Below, piece by piece: positions 36,860-48,489 of a stretch of DNA of 64,000 nucleotides. The translations under genes and the position numbers were made by a program. A model generated the notes under the pieces. It searched no databases. It saw nothing but the letters and a program-made list of their open reading frames with translations, and was not told the DNA's origin. Source of the stretch: Eulemur rufifrons (lineage: Eukaryota > Chordata > Mammalia > Primates > Lemuridae); assembly GCF_041146395.1 (NCBI RefSeq), contig NC_090999.1, forward strand, positions 65,229,001 to 65,293,000, in the 5' to 3' direction. The stretch's first letter is position 1; every line of letters begins with the position of its first letter.

Positions 36860-37169
36860 ATTCAATATTCAATATAAAAAGAATATAAGGAGATTTTGAT
36901 TTTAGGTTATATATACAATGTTTATCTACATTTAGAAGTTAATATTCAAACATTAATCCCAAGTTTGAATGTCATTCCTTGCACATATAAGAGACATAGT
37001 TGTATAGATTAGATATGATGCTAACCTGGTGTTCACACATGAGTTCAGGGATGGCAGAGATAATGTTAAAATAGATATTTCCTTTTTAGCTCCAATGGCT
37101 GAGACCTGATAGTAGGTTTGGGTTGAATAGTGAGACCAAGGCAGAACTTTGATGCATCCCTAAGCCCTA
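36860..37169. other. single-copy AT-rich sequence
   Basis: No gene or repeat was recognised. Confidence 0.4.
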
Positions 37170-37290
37170 GACTGTAATTTTTGGTCTACTTCTCTGTCTC
37201 CCCCTCCATACTATAGACCTTTTGAGGGAAGATGCTCTATATTAATTTTCTAGGATAGCATTTGACAAATAGTGAATATTCAATGAACTT
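37170..37290 (+). repeat. L2 LINE 3' end
   Basis: CTACTTCTCTGTCTCCCCCT, TATAGACCTTTTGAGGGAAG and GACAAATAGTGAATATTCAATGAA follow the L2 terminus. Confidence 0.65.
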
Positions 37291-39394
37291 TAAAAATATT
37301 CAGTAGACTGATCTATTAAATCAGTGCAGGCTTATTTTTGTGATATCTTTGTTACCTGCCTATATGAATACCTAGGCAGATTTAAACTTGGTCAAGCACA
37401 TTGAAGTCCTAGCAGCATACCATTTTGGGTTTAATCAAAACAACCCTCCAGCTTTAGAATCTCATACCTTCCTTTTATCATCCACATTTCTTTTCATGTT
37501 TGTAGCTTACATTCTAACCAGTTAAATCTTCATATTTCCTTCTTTGTTGTCTAACACACACACAAACACACACACACACACACACACACAGAGAGACATC
37601 CCTTTCTTCATTTTAATTGAGAGAGACCACATATTAGAAAATATCCCAGTAGTATATTTTATACTATAAATATTATTTTTCATATTTTATTCTAAACCAA
37701 CAAGATATTCTAATTTTTGGGAAGTTTTCTCTCAAATACAAATTCTTGATCAGGTTTCAAAAATCCAAGGAGGTTCTATAATATATTGTGCATTAAAACA
37801 ATGATCAAAATAAGATAATAAAAATGTAAAATTTTTAAAAAATCAAGCTGCTTACATTTTTTCATGAACTACAAACTGTAAAACATAGATAGTTTCACCT
37901 GAAGAAAGTATTTTAAGTTGAACAACACTATCTTGCAGTTTTAAATTCACCCATTTTTGTGAAACTTTATTAAGTAGACACTGTACGTACATAAGGTGCT
38001 GCTCTAGGCACTGCCATAACTAGTAGACTCTGGCTTTATTAGGAAAAGAAGTTTTTAATTAGCCATGTATCTTCTACATATTATTGTCCTTAATATGTAA
38101 TAATCCCTATCCATGTGGGAAATGTGCCTAAAAATACTGACATCAGTCTTTCCACACAAGTGAAGATCATTCTCGTGTTTCATATATGGCAGCTGCTTTG
38201 CAGGACAATGTGGTATTCGCAACTCAACTTCTCATCGTGGCCAAAATGAGGATAATGCCATTATTTTTAGAACATTAAGAAGTCTGCAGAGGAAGATAAC
38301 TGTACAATTCACTTCCTCATTTCTTTATACCACAGCAGTTTGAAAAACACATAGACTTGGAGATTTCTGTGAATTCCCAACAGCCAGAAGTCCTGAAAAT
38401 TGGTCTAGGTGATCTCACATATCAGGCCTACGCTACACCCGGGGTATCATCCTGATCAAGCTTATACAGTCCCAAGCCAATATTTCAGAAGGAGAAAGCA
38501 TCTCAGAGAACACATCATTCTTGCATTAGGCTGTCAGCAGTTCCATAACATTTACACATTTTTATTTGCCCAAAGTTCTCCCTCGGAACACAGAACCCTT
38601 AGCAACTTCTGAAGTAATTTTCCCCCAATTTAAATACCTAAGAAAATTGAAATCTTTCACATTTTAGTAGCTGTAAAACTCCATTTACACTGGCATTCCA
38701 GCCTATTTCTACCTGGCAGCAACATTCATCAAACACCTACATGCCACTGTATAGAAATGAGTCACTTCCTCTTCTGGGGGAGATTTAAAGCACAACTCCG
38801 CCAAGCAAAATAATCTGAAAAGCTAGAAAGTTACATACTTACCAAAAAAGGAAACACTGAACCATAGTCTCTCACTGAGTGAAAATAGGCAGGAAAAATA
38901 AAAATATAAACTGAGTATAAGGTTTAATGAACACCAACACCTTTATGAATCAAAACGCCCATGCAAAGCCTTAATGAGGAAAGAAAGTCTCCAGAGAAAT
39001 GCTTATAATCACTTCACTTAAATGAAGCAGCCCTTATTCACTTAAAACCCAAACCTGATAGCTATTTTAGACTAAGAAATGAATAGATTTAGCTTCTAAC
39101 AAAAAATAGATTTTTCTAATTTGTGACATTCTTCTTTGCTTTTCTCCCCCCCTTTTTTTTATTTCCCTTTTCCCCCCACTTTATTTCTGGAGAGGCATTA
39201 CTGTAAAGAGAGAAAGGAAAAAGAGAGAGGAAAAGTACTATGCAAACTCAGTCATTTGGAGATTTAATTGGGATTCTGAAAACGTGCTAATGGTTGACAT
39301 CTTTTGAAAGCTTGTGTTCAAACAAGTTCCTAATTACTAAATTGTGAGTAGATCGTAAGGGAATACTTTAATGGAAACAGTAATAAATTTTATA
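37291..39394. other. single-copy sequence with a CA microsatellite
   Basis: No gene or named repeat, apart from a (CA)n array at about 37552-37590 followed by GAGAGACA. Otherwise AT-rich. Confidence 0.45.
37552..37590. repeat. (CA)n microsatellite
   Basis: About 19 CA units with one AA interruption near 37564. Confidence 0.95.
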
Positions 39395-39787
39395 TTTCTG
39401 GCCTTATTTGTGATAGCATAAAAGTGGAAACAACCCAAATGTTCATTAACAGGTAAGTGGATGAACAAATTGAAGTATATCCATACAATGGAAGACTACT
39501 CAGCAATAAAAAGGAATGAACTATTAGTACCATGAATAAATCTCAGAATCATTATACTGAGTGGAAAAAATCCAGACCCTCTAATAAAAAGAACACTTCA
39601 TGATCTCACTTATATAAAATTCTAGAAAATGAAAATTAAATCTAGATGACATCAAATCAATGGCAGCTTAGGAAAGGGGGGACAAAAGAGCACAAGGAAC
39701 TTTCTAGAGCCATTGAAATGTTTGTTATCTTCATGTGATTGTGATTTTACAGGAGTGTACAAATTTGAAAACTCATCAAACTGTACA
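39395..39787 (+). mobile_element. L1M (L1ME-type) 3' end
   Basis: GGAAACAACCCAAATGTTC, ACAATGGAAGACTACTCAGC, AATAAAAAGGAATGAACTA, TTCTAGAAAATGAAAATTAA and AAAACTCATCAAACTGTACA are the ORF2 end and 3' untranslated region of an old L1M. It is truncated at both ends. Confidence 0.85.
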
Positions 39788-39819
39788 GTTTTTTTTTTCT
39801 TTTTTTGAGACAGAGTCTC
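39788..39819 (-). mobile_element. remnant of an antisense Alu
   Basis: A T-rich run plus GAGACAGAGTCTC is the tail end of a minus-strand Alu. After the inserted Alu, TTTGCATTGCCCC (40135-40147) continues it briefly, then homology stops. Most of the host Alu is missing. Confidence 0.55.
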
Positions 39820-40122
39820 AGCTGGGCTCAGTGGTTCATGTCTGTGTAATCCTAGCACTCTGGGAGGCCAAGGTGTGAGGATCACTTGAGCTCAGGAGTT
39901 CGAGACCAGCCTGAGCAAGAGTGAGACCCAGTCTCTACTAAAAATAGAAAAAAATAGCTGGGTCTTGTGGCATGCACCTGTAGTCCCAGCTACTCGGGAG
40001 GCTGAGGCAGTAGGATCGCTGGAGCACAGGAGTTTGAGGTTGTTGTGAGCTAGGCTGATGCCACAGCACTCTAGCCCAGGCAACAGAGTGAAACTCCGTC
40101 TCAAGAAAAAAAAAAAAAAAAA
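39820..40122 (+). mobile_element. Alu SINE inside an Alu remnant
   Basis: It starts AGCTGGGCTCAGTGG, lacks the long linker of other copies (AAAAATAGAAAAAAATAGC), and ends in an A tail. The duplication AGACAGAGTCTC is perfect at 39808-39819 and 40123-40134, showing that it jumped into the tail of the older antisense Alu. Confidence 0.93.
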
Positions 40123-40384
40123 AGACAGAGTCTCTTTGCATTGCCCCATGTGAATCGGGGGCTAAGGGAACTGACAAGGATGTAAAGCTCATGCTGTTGC
40201 TGTGTTGGAAGTCATCAAGTCTTTTGTCTCTGATCCAGGGATCTTGTGTTGTCTGTCAGCATCCGTGAAACCTTGGCGACTAACCTGTTAGCTTGCAAGT
40301 ACAGTAAAATCTCAGTCCCTTTACAGCTTTTGACAGAGGAAAGGAGAGGGTTTTCATTTTTAGTGAAATGGAAAGAAAATAAAA

Positions 40385-40580
40385 TTTGAAGTCACACTGA
40401 TATAAGTGAATTTTGGCCCACCCACATCCTAACTGGGCAACTGTGTGCCAATTATTTAACTTCTAAGGTTCTTTTCCTCCTTCATAAAAATGAATATAAT
40501 AATATATAATGGAAGAGTTGTTGAGTATAATTTAAATAGAATAGCTTATGTGAAGTGCCTAGCAAAATGCTTAGCAAAAA
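40385..40580 (-). repeat. MIR SINE
   Basis: Reverse MIR: CAACTGTGTGCCAATTATTT, AACTTCTAAGGTTC, AGAGTTGTTGAGTATAATT and GTGAAGTGCCTAGCAAAATG. Confidence 0.7.
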
Positions 40581-40797
40581 ATCCTTTTCTTTTTTATGAT
40601 ATCTTCATTTTCTACTTTTTTTTATGTTTCTATAGTTCTATGATATCTTTAAAGCTGTTTTATATACATTTCTTAACACCACTAATAGTGAGGCTTATAT
40701 GGACAATGCTAAATCCTCTCAGTATGTATAGTGCATGAGCTCCCCAACAAATATCTGTTAAATTAGTATAGAATTAGTTGATAAGGATAGTTTATGT

Positions 40798-41290
40798 TAT
40801 TCATTCACTAATTTATGCACCACTTACTGAGATGTTACTATGCTCCAGAAACTAATCTAGGAAGCAGGGGTTCAGTAAAGAAGGCCCATGTTCTCATGAA
40901 GTTAAATTAACTTTCGGTAAACACAGATATTGCAAACACAGACAAGAATTTCAGATAGTGACAAGTGCTATAAAACATAGCTAGAAAGTGAAAGAGTACA
41001 GGTGATTAGTGAAGTTTAAGAGAAGCTTCTAAGAGGTGTTACTTTATCTGCCACCTGAACCATGGGAAGGAGCTAACAATGCAAGAATATGAAGGGAATG
41101 CATTCCAAGCAGAGCTAAAAGTGAGTGCAAAAGCACTGAGGTGAGACCAAGCCTGGCTATTAAAGGAACCTAAAGAATGTCAGTACAACTACCTTCTAGT
41201 AAGCAAGGAGAATGGTAGGAAGTTCAGGTTGAAGAAGCAGGCAGAGGCCAGATCCTGCAGGCCTCATATACCATGGTACAGATTTGGATT
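40798..41290 (-). repeat. L2 LINE 3' region
   Basis: Reverse L2: CACCACTTACTGAGATG, AGCAGGGGTTCAGTAAAG, GACAAGTGCTATAAAACATAG, GAGGTGTTACTTTATCTGCC, GAAGGGAATGCATTCCAAG and AAAAGCACTGAGGTGAG. Quite complete, with moderate divergence. Confidence 0.75.
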
Positions 41291-41599
41291 TCAGAAGACA
41301 TTATAAAAGAATGACAGAAATTTTGAAAGAGATTAAGAAAGACATTACTCACTAGAAGAGTATTTTTTCCCACATTTCTCAAATATAGGGAAAACACTTA
41401 ACTTCATAATTTTCATGTGGATGGTTACATTTGAGTGGAGATTTTGTATCTTGCTGGTAGATTCCCTATTTTAATGGCCTTTACATTTGCTCTTGAAATA
41501 TGTCTGGAAGTACATTATAGTTGAGAGAGAATCAGAATTGAAAACAACTAAAATTTCTCTTTTATAATAATATTAGTAAGCATTTTAAATTTCTACTTA
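41291..41599. other. single-copy sequence
   Basis: No feature was recognised. Confidence 0.4.
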
Positions 41600-41690
41600 T
41601 AGTAATAATAATAGGTAATATTTGGTGTCTACCAGTGCCTGGTTCTGTTCTAAGCATTTTGTATATATTTAGTCACATCAGATATAAGAT
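41600..41690 (+). repeat. MIR SINE fragment
   Basis: GCCTGGTTCTGTTCTAAGC and ATTTTGTATATATTTAGTCAC match the MIR 5' half. A reversed MIR follows at once. Confidence 0.55.
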
Positions 41691-41805
41691 TTGAGGCAAG
41701 TTTCTGAATCTCTTTGCACCTCAGTTTCCTCATCTGTTAATTGTGGATAATAATACCTATTACTACTGTTGTTCCTAGAATTATTATGGGAGTTAAATAA
41801 TAAAC
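41691..41805 (-). repeat. MIR SINE fragment
   Basis: AGGCAAGTTTCTGAATCTC, GCACCTCAGTTTCCTCATCTG, TGGATAATAATACCTATTAC and ATGGGAGTTAAATAATA fit reversed MIR. It is head to head with the 41600-41690 piece. Confidence 0.7.
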
Positions 41806-42261
41806 AGATGAGGCAGAGCAAGCTAAAATCATAAATATGAGACCCCATACTGTCAGTGAGACTGATGTAATTCCCAAGGATTAAGCACTATAGCAAAAGT
41901 AGCACAATTCTATCAATAATTTGGCAATTTGCCCATCTAATGATGCATTAATAACTTAGGCAGGATAAATAAGGATATTTTATGTACAGTACACATGATT
42001 TTTAAAAACAGTTTGTAGCCATGTACCAATGCTGTCTAACATATAAATCATTCAAGGAAATAATACTTGGTGTGTTTGGAAAATGAAAACCAGCAACTGG
42101 TATAATAAGTACAACAGATTACAAGGTAACTAGCAGAATATGCAAGAATCTAAGATGAGAGTGAGAACACATAAGATGGATTTTCTTAATTCCGTGTACA
42201 TGAAAATTATTCCTTTTCTTAGAAACAAAACTTTTTTTCTAAAATATCACTTTTTTGTCTT
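41806..42261. other. single-copy sequence
   Basis: No feature was recognised between the MIR pair and the next L1. Confidence 0.4.
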
Positions 42262-44050
42262 GGAATATACTAATCAAGGAAGTGAAATACCTCCACAAGG
42301 AGAACTACAAAACACTGACGAAAGAAATCATAGATGACACAAGTAAATGGAAAAGTATTCCATATTCATAGGTTGGAAGAATCAATATTGTTAAAATGTC
42401 CATACTGTCCAAAGTAATCTACAGATTCAATGCAATTCCTATCAAAATACCAATATCATTTTTCATAGAATTAGGAAAAACAACCCTAAAATTCATATGG
42501 AACCAAAAAAGAACATGAATGGCCAAAGCAATCCTAAGCAAAAACAACAAATCTGAAGGCATCACATTACCCAACTTCAAATTATACAAGGCTATAGTAA
42601 CCAAAACAGCATGTTACTAATTTAAAAGCAGACACATAAACCAATAGAAGAGAACAGAGAACCCAGAAACAAAGCCAAATACCTACAATCAACTGATCTT
42701 CAACAAAGCAGACAAAAGCATACACTGGGGAAAGGATACTCTATTCAATAAATCGTTCTGGGAAAATTGGACAGCCTCACGCAGAAGAACGAAACTGGAT
42801 CTCTATCTCTCAGCATAAACAAAAATTAACTCAAGATAGATTAAAGACTTAATGTAAGACCTAAAACCATAAAACTAGTAGAAGAAAACCAAGGAAAAAC
42901 TATCCTCAGCATTGGCCTAGGTAAGACCCCAAAAGCATATACAACAAAAACAAATAAATGAAACTTAATTAAACTAACAAGCTTCTGCACAGCAAAAGAT
43001 ATAACCAACAGAGTAAATATACAACTACGTAATGGGAGAAAATATTCACAATGTATACATCTGACAAAGGCCTAATATCCATAATCTATAAGGAACTCAA
43101 ACAAATCAGCAAGAAAAAACAAATAACCCCATTAAAAAGTGGGTAAAAGACATGAACAGACAGTTTTCAAAAGAAGAGAAATGGCCAAAAACATATGAAA
43201 AAATGTTCACTATCACTAATCATTAGGAAAAGGCAAATTAAAACCGCAATGAGATACAAACTTACCCCTGTCAGAATGGCTGTTACCAAAAAGTCAAAAA
43301 ACAGTGGATGCAGTGAAAAGAGAATGCTTATAATACATCCTTGGTGGGAATGTAAAGTAGTACAGTCTCTGTGGAAAACAGTATGGAGATTTCTCAAAGA
43401 ACTAAAAGTAGATCTACCATTTGATCCAGCAATCTCACTACTGGCGGTTTACCCAAAGGAAAAGAAGTCATTTTATAAAAAAGACAACCTGCACCCATAT
43501 GTTTACTATAGCACAATTCACAATTGCAAAGATATGGAACCAACCTAAGTGCCCTCCAATGGATGAATGGATAAAGAAAATGTGATATATATAAATATAT
43601 ATTTCTTTATATATATACATATATCTCCATGTGTATATATGCATAAGTGCATGCGCACGTGCGCACACACACATACACACCATGGAATCCTACTCAGCCA
43701 TCAAAAAGAATGAAATAATGTCTTTCGCAGCAACTTGGATGGAACTGGAGGCCATTATTCTAAGTGAAGTAACCCAGGAACAAAAAACCAAATACCGCAT
43801 ATTCTCACAAGTGGGAGCTAAGCATTGGGTATGCATGGTCATACAAAGAGACTTAATGAACATCGGAGACTCAGAAGGGGGAAAGTAGGCAGGAGGCGGG
43901 GACTGTGGGATAAAAAATTACCTATTGGGTACAATGTACACTATTCAGGTGATGGGTATACTAAAAGCCTAGACTTCTCTACTATGCAATTCAGTCGTGT
44001 AACAAAAAACCATTTGTACCCCTAAATCTATTTAAGTACAAAAAAATAAA
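42262..44050 (+). mobile_element. L1 3' half (L1MA/L1PB-type)
   Basis: A 5'-truncated L1 entering in ORF2 (AGGAAGTGAAATACCTCC, AACTACAAAACACTGACG). It runs through TATGGAACCAAAAAAGAAC, TCTGGGAAAATTGGACAGCC, AGAATGGCTGTTACC, CTTGGTGGGAATGTAAAG, CAATCTCACTACTGGCGGTT and TGGATGGAACTGGAGGCC to a 3' untranslated region (TTGGGTACAATGTACAC, CCATTTGTACCCCTAAATC) and an A-rich tail. Protein-level remains such as CWWE-less [14 protein letters not shown] are readable at 43195-43548, but there are frameshifts and a small deletion near 43300. A purine-pyrimidine array of about 90 bases sits inside (43586-43680). Confidence 0.93.
43586..43680. repeat. AT/TG/CG/CA array inside the L1
   Basis: Where related L1s read only a short TATATATACACAATGG, this copy carries TATATAAATATATATTTC, further TATATA runs, then GTGCATGCGCACGTGCGCAC and CACACACATACACAC. 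Positions 43647-43680 alternate purine and pyrimidine without a break. Confidence 0.95.
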
Positions 44051-45024
44051 CCAGAAAGGGATTTCAAGGAAGCAAAATAGATGTTTCAAAATTAAAAATA
44101 AATAAAAATTATTTTCCAATTGTTTAAAAAATAAAAATATCCCTTTTTATCCATATACTGTACAAGAATTTTTATGCATATACTTTATAAAATTATTGCC
44201 AGGGGATGGGATAACCACTTACCTGGTATAAATCAAAGAGTTCCCTCAGATTACAATAACTTCAATAACTCCATTCAAAACAAGAAAAGGGGATAATGTA
44301 TGACATATATTAGTTCAAATTTAATAGAAAATTAACTAAGATGCAATTAAACAATGCAGTGAATATTTTTCTTTGCCCTTTCCCAATGAAAATGAATGAG
44401 AAGAATTACTAAAGAGAGGGCCAAATTGACATACAACCCTTTATAACTACAGGACATACCATTAGAATAAAATAAAGGTATAGGTAAACACTAAGAAAAT
44501 AATAAATATGCAAATCCAAACTAACATAAAAAGATAAGACTATTAAAGTTCTGATAAAAAGACATTCCCATTTCAATATATATGAAGTCTTGATGGATGG
44601 ATATGGGCTGAGGAGGGAAGAGGAAATTGCAAGTTGCTAAATTTGAAAGCATAAACCAATATCCTAATATCAGACAGTCTATTGCGCGGTTTGCTATTTT
44701 CATGATTGCTAAATATACTTGTAGTCTGGGCCACAAAACAGCTGTTATCGTATTAACTTTTTATTGAATCAGCAATAAATTCCTAGATTTTTTAAACTCA
44801 AGTCAAGCAATTTTACTACGCCTGCTAAAAATTCAGTCAATAAAAATGTCAATAACTTAGTCTTCTAAACCGCAAACTACTGAAGCATTTCATTCATAAT
44901 AGACTAATAGAGCTTCAAATAATTCCCTTCCCTGTTGTATTCCTATCAGTATTATGTTCAACATCCTAAATTTTCCACTGATAATATTTCTCTATAAGCT
45001 ACCTATAATGTAACCAGAAACGAT
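44051..45024. other. AT-rich single-copy sequence
   Basis: It begins with A-rich sequence from the L1 tail. No gene was recognised. A 71-codon minus-strand frame at 44521-44736 has no support. Confidence 0.45.
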
Positions 45025-45295
45025 GATGTTGATAGTGATAATTATAAGCAGCCAGCATTTGTTGAGGGCTTACTACGTACCAACCGCTGTTCTAAGTGCT
45101 TTACATGCATTTAATTCTCAAAGCACTCCTCTGAGATCATTAGTATAATTATCCCAATTTCCAGATGAGAAAATGCAGGAACAGAGGAAAGTACCTTATC
45201 TAAAGTCATATAGCAAGTACATGGTGGAGCCAGAATTCTAGCCCCAGGCAGTCTGGCTCCAGAACCTACATCTTACCCATAAGTTTAACAGTCAA
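45025..45295 (+). repeat. MIR SINE, nearly complete
   Basis: CAGCCAGCATTTGTTGAGGG, CTGTTCTAAGTGCTTTACATG, CCAATTTCCAGATGAGAAAA, AGCAAGTACATGGTGGAGCC and CCAGGCAGTCTGGCTCCAGA keep the whole MIR order. Confidence 0.93.
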
Positions 45296-45398
45296 TAAAG
45301 CATTTTGTCCTTTCTGATCATCTACAAATGATGCCTTTCAGTACTTAATCTCAAATAAATTAACACTGACTTTTTTCTATGTAAGTCATTATGTAGAG

Positions 45399-45549
45399 GG
45401 GAATGGACACGCTTGAAGCTCTGACTCAGGGGGATGGATGGTACATGGGCAATATATATAACCTGAACTTTTGTACCCCCATAATAAGCTGAAATAAAAA
45501 AAAAGGTAAAGTAAAATAAATAAATAAATAAAAATTTAAAAAAAAAGAA
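45399..45549 (+). mobile_element. lemur L1 3' tail, heavily 5'-truncated
   Basis: GGACACGCTTGAAGCTCTG, CATGGGCAATATATATAACC, TGAACTTTTGTACCCCCATA and ATAAGCTGAAATAAAAAAA are the extreme 3' end of the lemur L1 family. A long A-rich tail with (AAAT)n follows. ATGTAGAG at 45391-45398 and 45550-45557 is the probable target duplication. Confidence 0.88.
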
Positions 45550-45714
45550 ATGTAGAGATGGATACTATGCCTAGATGTCCAAAATGTAATGAAAAAAGAC
45601 AAAGTAATAGTAAAAAAAATTAATCAGAGTTTAAGACAATAAAAATGTATTTCCAAAACCACTGCACATATTGATTGCCAAGTTAATTATCTCTATGTCC
45701 CATATAGATATGCT

Positions 45715-45830
45715 AAAGGCAGGAGAGAGAACTGGATGTGAGCTCCTATTCTGACAATTCACTCACCAGCTCTGTGACTTGGCCAAGCCAATTAGTTTCC
45801 GGGAGCATTGGTATACCAATTTATATAACA
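45715..45830 (-). repeat. MIR SINE fragment
   Basis: AACTGGATGTGAGCTCC, CACCAGCTCTGTGACTTGG and AAGCCAATTAGTTTCC fit the reversed MIR middle. Confidence 0.55.
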
Positions 45831-46164
45831 ATTACAAATTCTACTGATATTAGCTCTTCAGATTGTGGGTTACAACACATTAGTGAGTCATGAAATCAAT
45901 CAAATGGGTCAAAACCAGCAAGTTTATTAAAAAAATGGAATGGAAAACATCAAAGTTTACTTCATGTTTCTTGAAACATTCAAGTTTTTATTAAAGTACA
46001 TGTGTGTGTGTAAATGTGTAGACAGAATGTATTTCTTAATATGGGCATGGTCATACAAGTTTGAAAGCCAATGATTTATTCCAAATTAATAGGGTTTGCA
46101 GGAGATTATATTAGTCAGAAGCTCTTCTTCATGTAAAGACCTTTCCAAAGGTGAATCAACAGCT
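45831..46164. other. single-copy sequence
   Basis: No feature was recognised apart from a short TG run near 46002-46020. Confidence 0.4.
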
Positions 46165-46285
46165 TTCTCTACATGCAAACTCCTCAAGAGCAGCAACCAT
46201 GTATTGCTAATATTTGTATCCCCGGCACTAGCACAGTGCCTGACAAAGAGCCAGTCTTCAATAAATGATGGATAAATGCAAAAAG
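46165..46285 (+). repeat. L2 LINE 3' end
   Basis: CAAACTCCTCAAGAGCAGC, TTTGTATCCCCGGCACTAGC, ACAGTGCCTGACAAAGAGCC and TCAATAAATGATGGATAAATG are the classic L2 terminus. Confidence 0.85.
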
Positions 46286-47114
46286 CCAGAGAAATTTTAA
46301 GAAATTAGAATTTACCTAGATTTAAAAGAAATGGTAGGATTTGAATAATTTACAGAAGAGAGTAGCAGCCATTCTTAGAATTCATTCTTTCATTTTCTGA
46401 TCATATAATAGGGCTGGGAAGGAAAACCAAACAAAAAGCTTTCTGCTCAGAACAGGGACACAATAGACTGACTGGCACTGCAAAACCAGGACGGTTCGCT
46501 GGTGCACTGATCTCACCCCACCCTGAATAATGAGAAGGTTACAGGTCCTGGAGCCTACAGCTGAAAAGGTACGCTGAGCACAACTGAGAAGGGCCAATGT
46601 TAAACCTTTTCTTAGACAATGTAAAAGTAGAGGACTGTGATTCCTGTTTCCTATTTTAAACAAGAGTGTAGAGAACACAGGTTAGATATCAATTAAAAAG
46701 CAGAGGGCCAGAGAACCCGGAATTAAAGACCTAAGCCAATTCCCAATCAAGCATCTAACTGCATCCTGCCTTCAAGGATTGGGCCCCAGAACTTCTCAAG
46801 GATTTTTCCAGAAAAGTCAGTAAGTTACTGCCCACCTGTAAGCAATGTGTGCATCCCAGCACTGAACCAGGCAGAAGTTCAGCCATAAACCAGCACAAGG
46901 GAAGGTGTTCATCTGTAGCTCGGGTGACGAGCCCCTAATCAGAGGTACTGGACACTCTTAAATAAAGGGTTAAACATCATACTTCATGAAAATCTGCTGG
47001 TAAAACTCCACACCAAGTCCTGCCGCGTCACACTTAAATGTGGAGAGCCCTAGTTTGAATCATGTTACATATTTCCTCCTTTGCTTTCTTCCTTGATTTA
47101 TTCTTTGATATATC
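46286..47114. other. single-copy sequence
   Basis: No gene was recognised. The 98-codon minus-strand frame at 46382-46678 resembles no family I know. Confidence 0.4.
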
Positions 47115-47180
47115 TCAGAAAAGAGAAGAAGGAAGAACGAGAGGGAAGGAGAAAGAGAGAGAGGAAAGGAAGAAAGAATA
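47115..47180. repeat. GA-rich low-complexity tract
   Basis: About 65 bases of almost pure purine (AGAAGGAAG, GAGAGGGAAGGAG, GAGAGAGAGG), with all pyrimidines on the other strand. Confidence 0.9.
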
Positions 47181-47240
47181 GGGAAAATAAATGAGGGTTT
47201 CTTTTCTGGCAGGTATTAAGAAAGTATCCTAAAGAGGTGC

Positions 47241-47607
47241 TGGGAGAAAGGAAGAATTTCCCCCTCCACCTAGCGGTGGGGCAGATCCCGTCCTTGTCCT
47301 CCCTCCATCTCAGACTGTCACCTGTATGTCAGCTGACATCTGACTGTGTTCAACAACAGAGGTAACTGGAAAGCCAGAGTATTTGGCACCAGCTTCACTG
47401 GGCTCCGAGGACATCCCACCCTCTGTCCCTCTGGCCCAGGGGTAATAATGACCTCCTGCTGTTGCCAAACTCTGGGTGGCCTCAAAGTCCCTTTTTGGCT
47501 TCTTAGCCCTTCCACACCTGTGTACTCAATCCCTCCCCCACTGTATTCTCTCTGCTTTACATATTCAGAGTTGTTTACATTTTCCTGACTAGACCCTGAC
47601 TAATACA
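47241..47607 (+). mobile_element. ERVL-type LTR-like repeat
   Basis: GTAATAATGACCTCCTGC, GGTGGCCTCAAAGTCCC, CCTTCCACACCTGTGTACTC, TATTCTCTCTGCTTTACAT and TTTCCTGACTAGACCCTGAC then TAATACA is the typical 3' half of several ERVL-class LTRs. The start is approximate. Confidence 0.6.
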
Positions 47608-48489
47608 ACTTTTCAGAAACATGGCTAGAAAAAGAGAAAAAGAGGGAAGAGACTTGCGTTAGTTGCAGGAAACAAGAAAAAGCAAGATAAGGTGGTGAAG
47701 TCGGCGCCAAAACCAAGCAGGACTTTTAGGCCATATTTATACTCTGACTTTGCATTGGGACGTCCTTCACTTTATTTTTTAATTTTAATAACATTGTTTT
47801 GTTCCATTGTGTTTTATGTTTATGTTATAATCATGACATGGGATTTTTACTTAGGGTAGTAAAAGAGTTTTTCTGAAATGCACATTTAAATTTTTGAAAA
47901 TCAAATTAGAGAAATTGTTAAATAAATCTCATGCAGGTGGTGGGTAGATATGGCTGAAGTTTAGGAAAACTTGGCATAAGAAATAATAATATTCTTGAAT
48001 CATTTCAGTACTGGTAAGGACATTTAACAATACTGGGATTTGCCAGGAAATTTCCATCATTACATTACTGTCCTCAAACTCCCCTCAAAACAGATGTTGG
48101 TAACAGTTTCTGGCTCAATTCCTCATGTATATGATGAGAACTTGTGAGACACAGGAGCTTAGTGATTACCAAAAATATAGTCTGAGGAGATGAGTAAAAT
48201 TAACAATTACTTCCTAAAAATAAATATAATGTTTAAAAACACCAGTTGCCACTGTTTCTTTTTTCTAATTACAAGTTACATAATTCATGACCCAGAACAT
48301 GGGAAAAACAAAAAAGCATATTAAAAAAATCTCACAACCCTTTGATAAATGAACTATTTACATTTTGATATTTATTTTTTTCTATAAACTTATATTTATA
48401 GATTATATATACATACAATTCATATCACAGCTTATCCAATTTTGTGGTTAAATTTCAGATTATAATAAACATTGTTCTATGATATTAAA
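47608..48489. other. single-copy AT-rich sequence
   Basis: No gene or clear repeat. The last part (48240-48480) could be the upstream part of the following L1M but was not confirmed. Confidence 0.4.

Noticed and set aside
43195..43888. 117- and 85-codon plus-strand frames with clear protein similarity
   Set aside because: They are L1 ORF2 remains, 5'-truncated and interrupted by a microsatellite, not a host gene.
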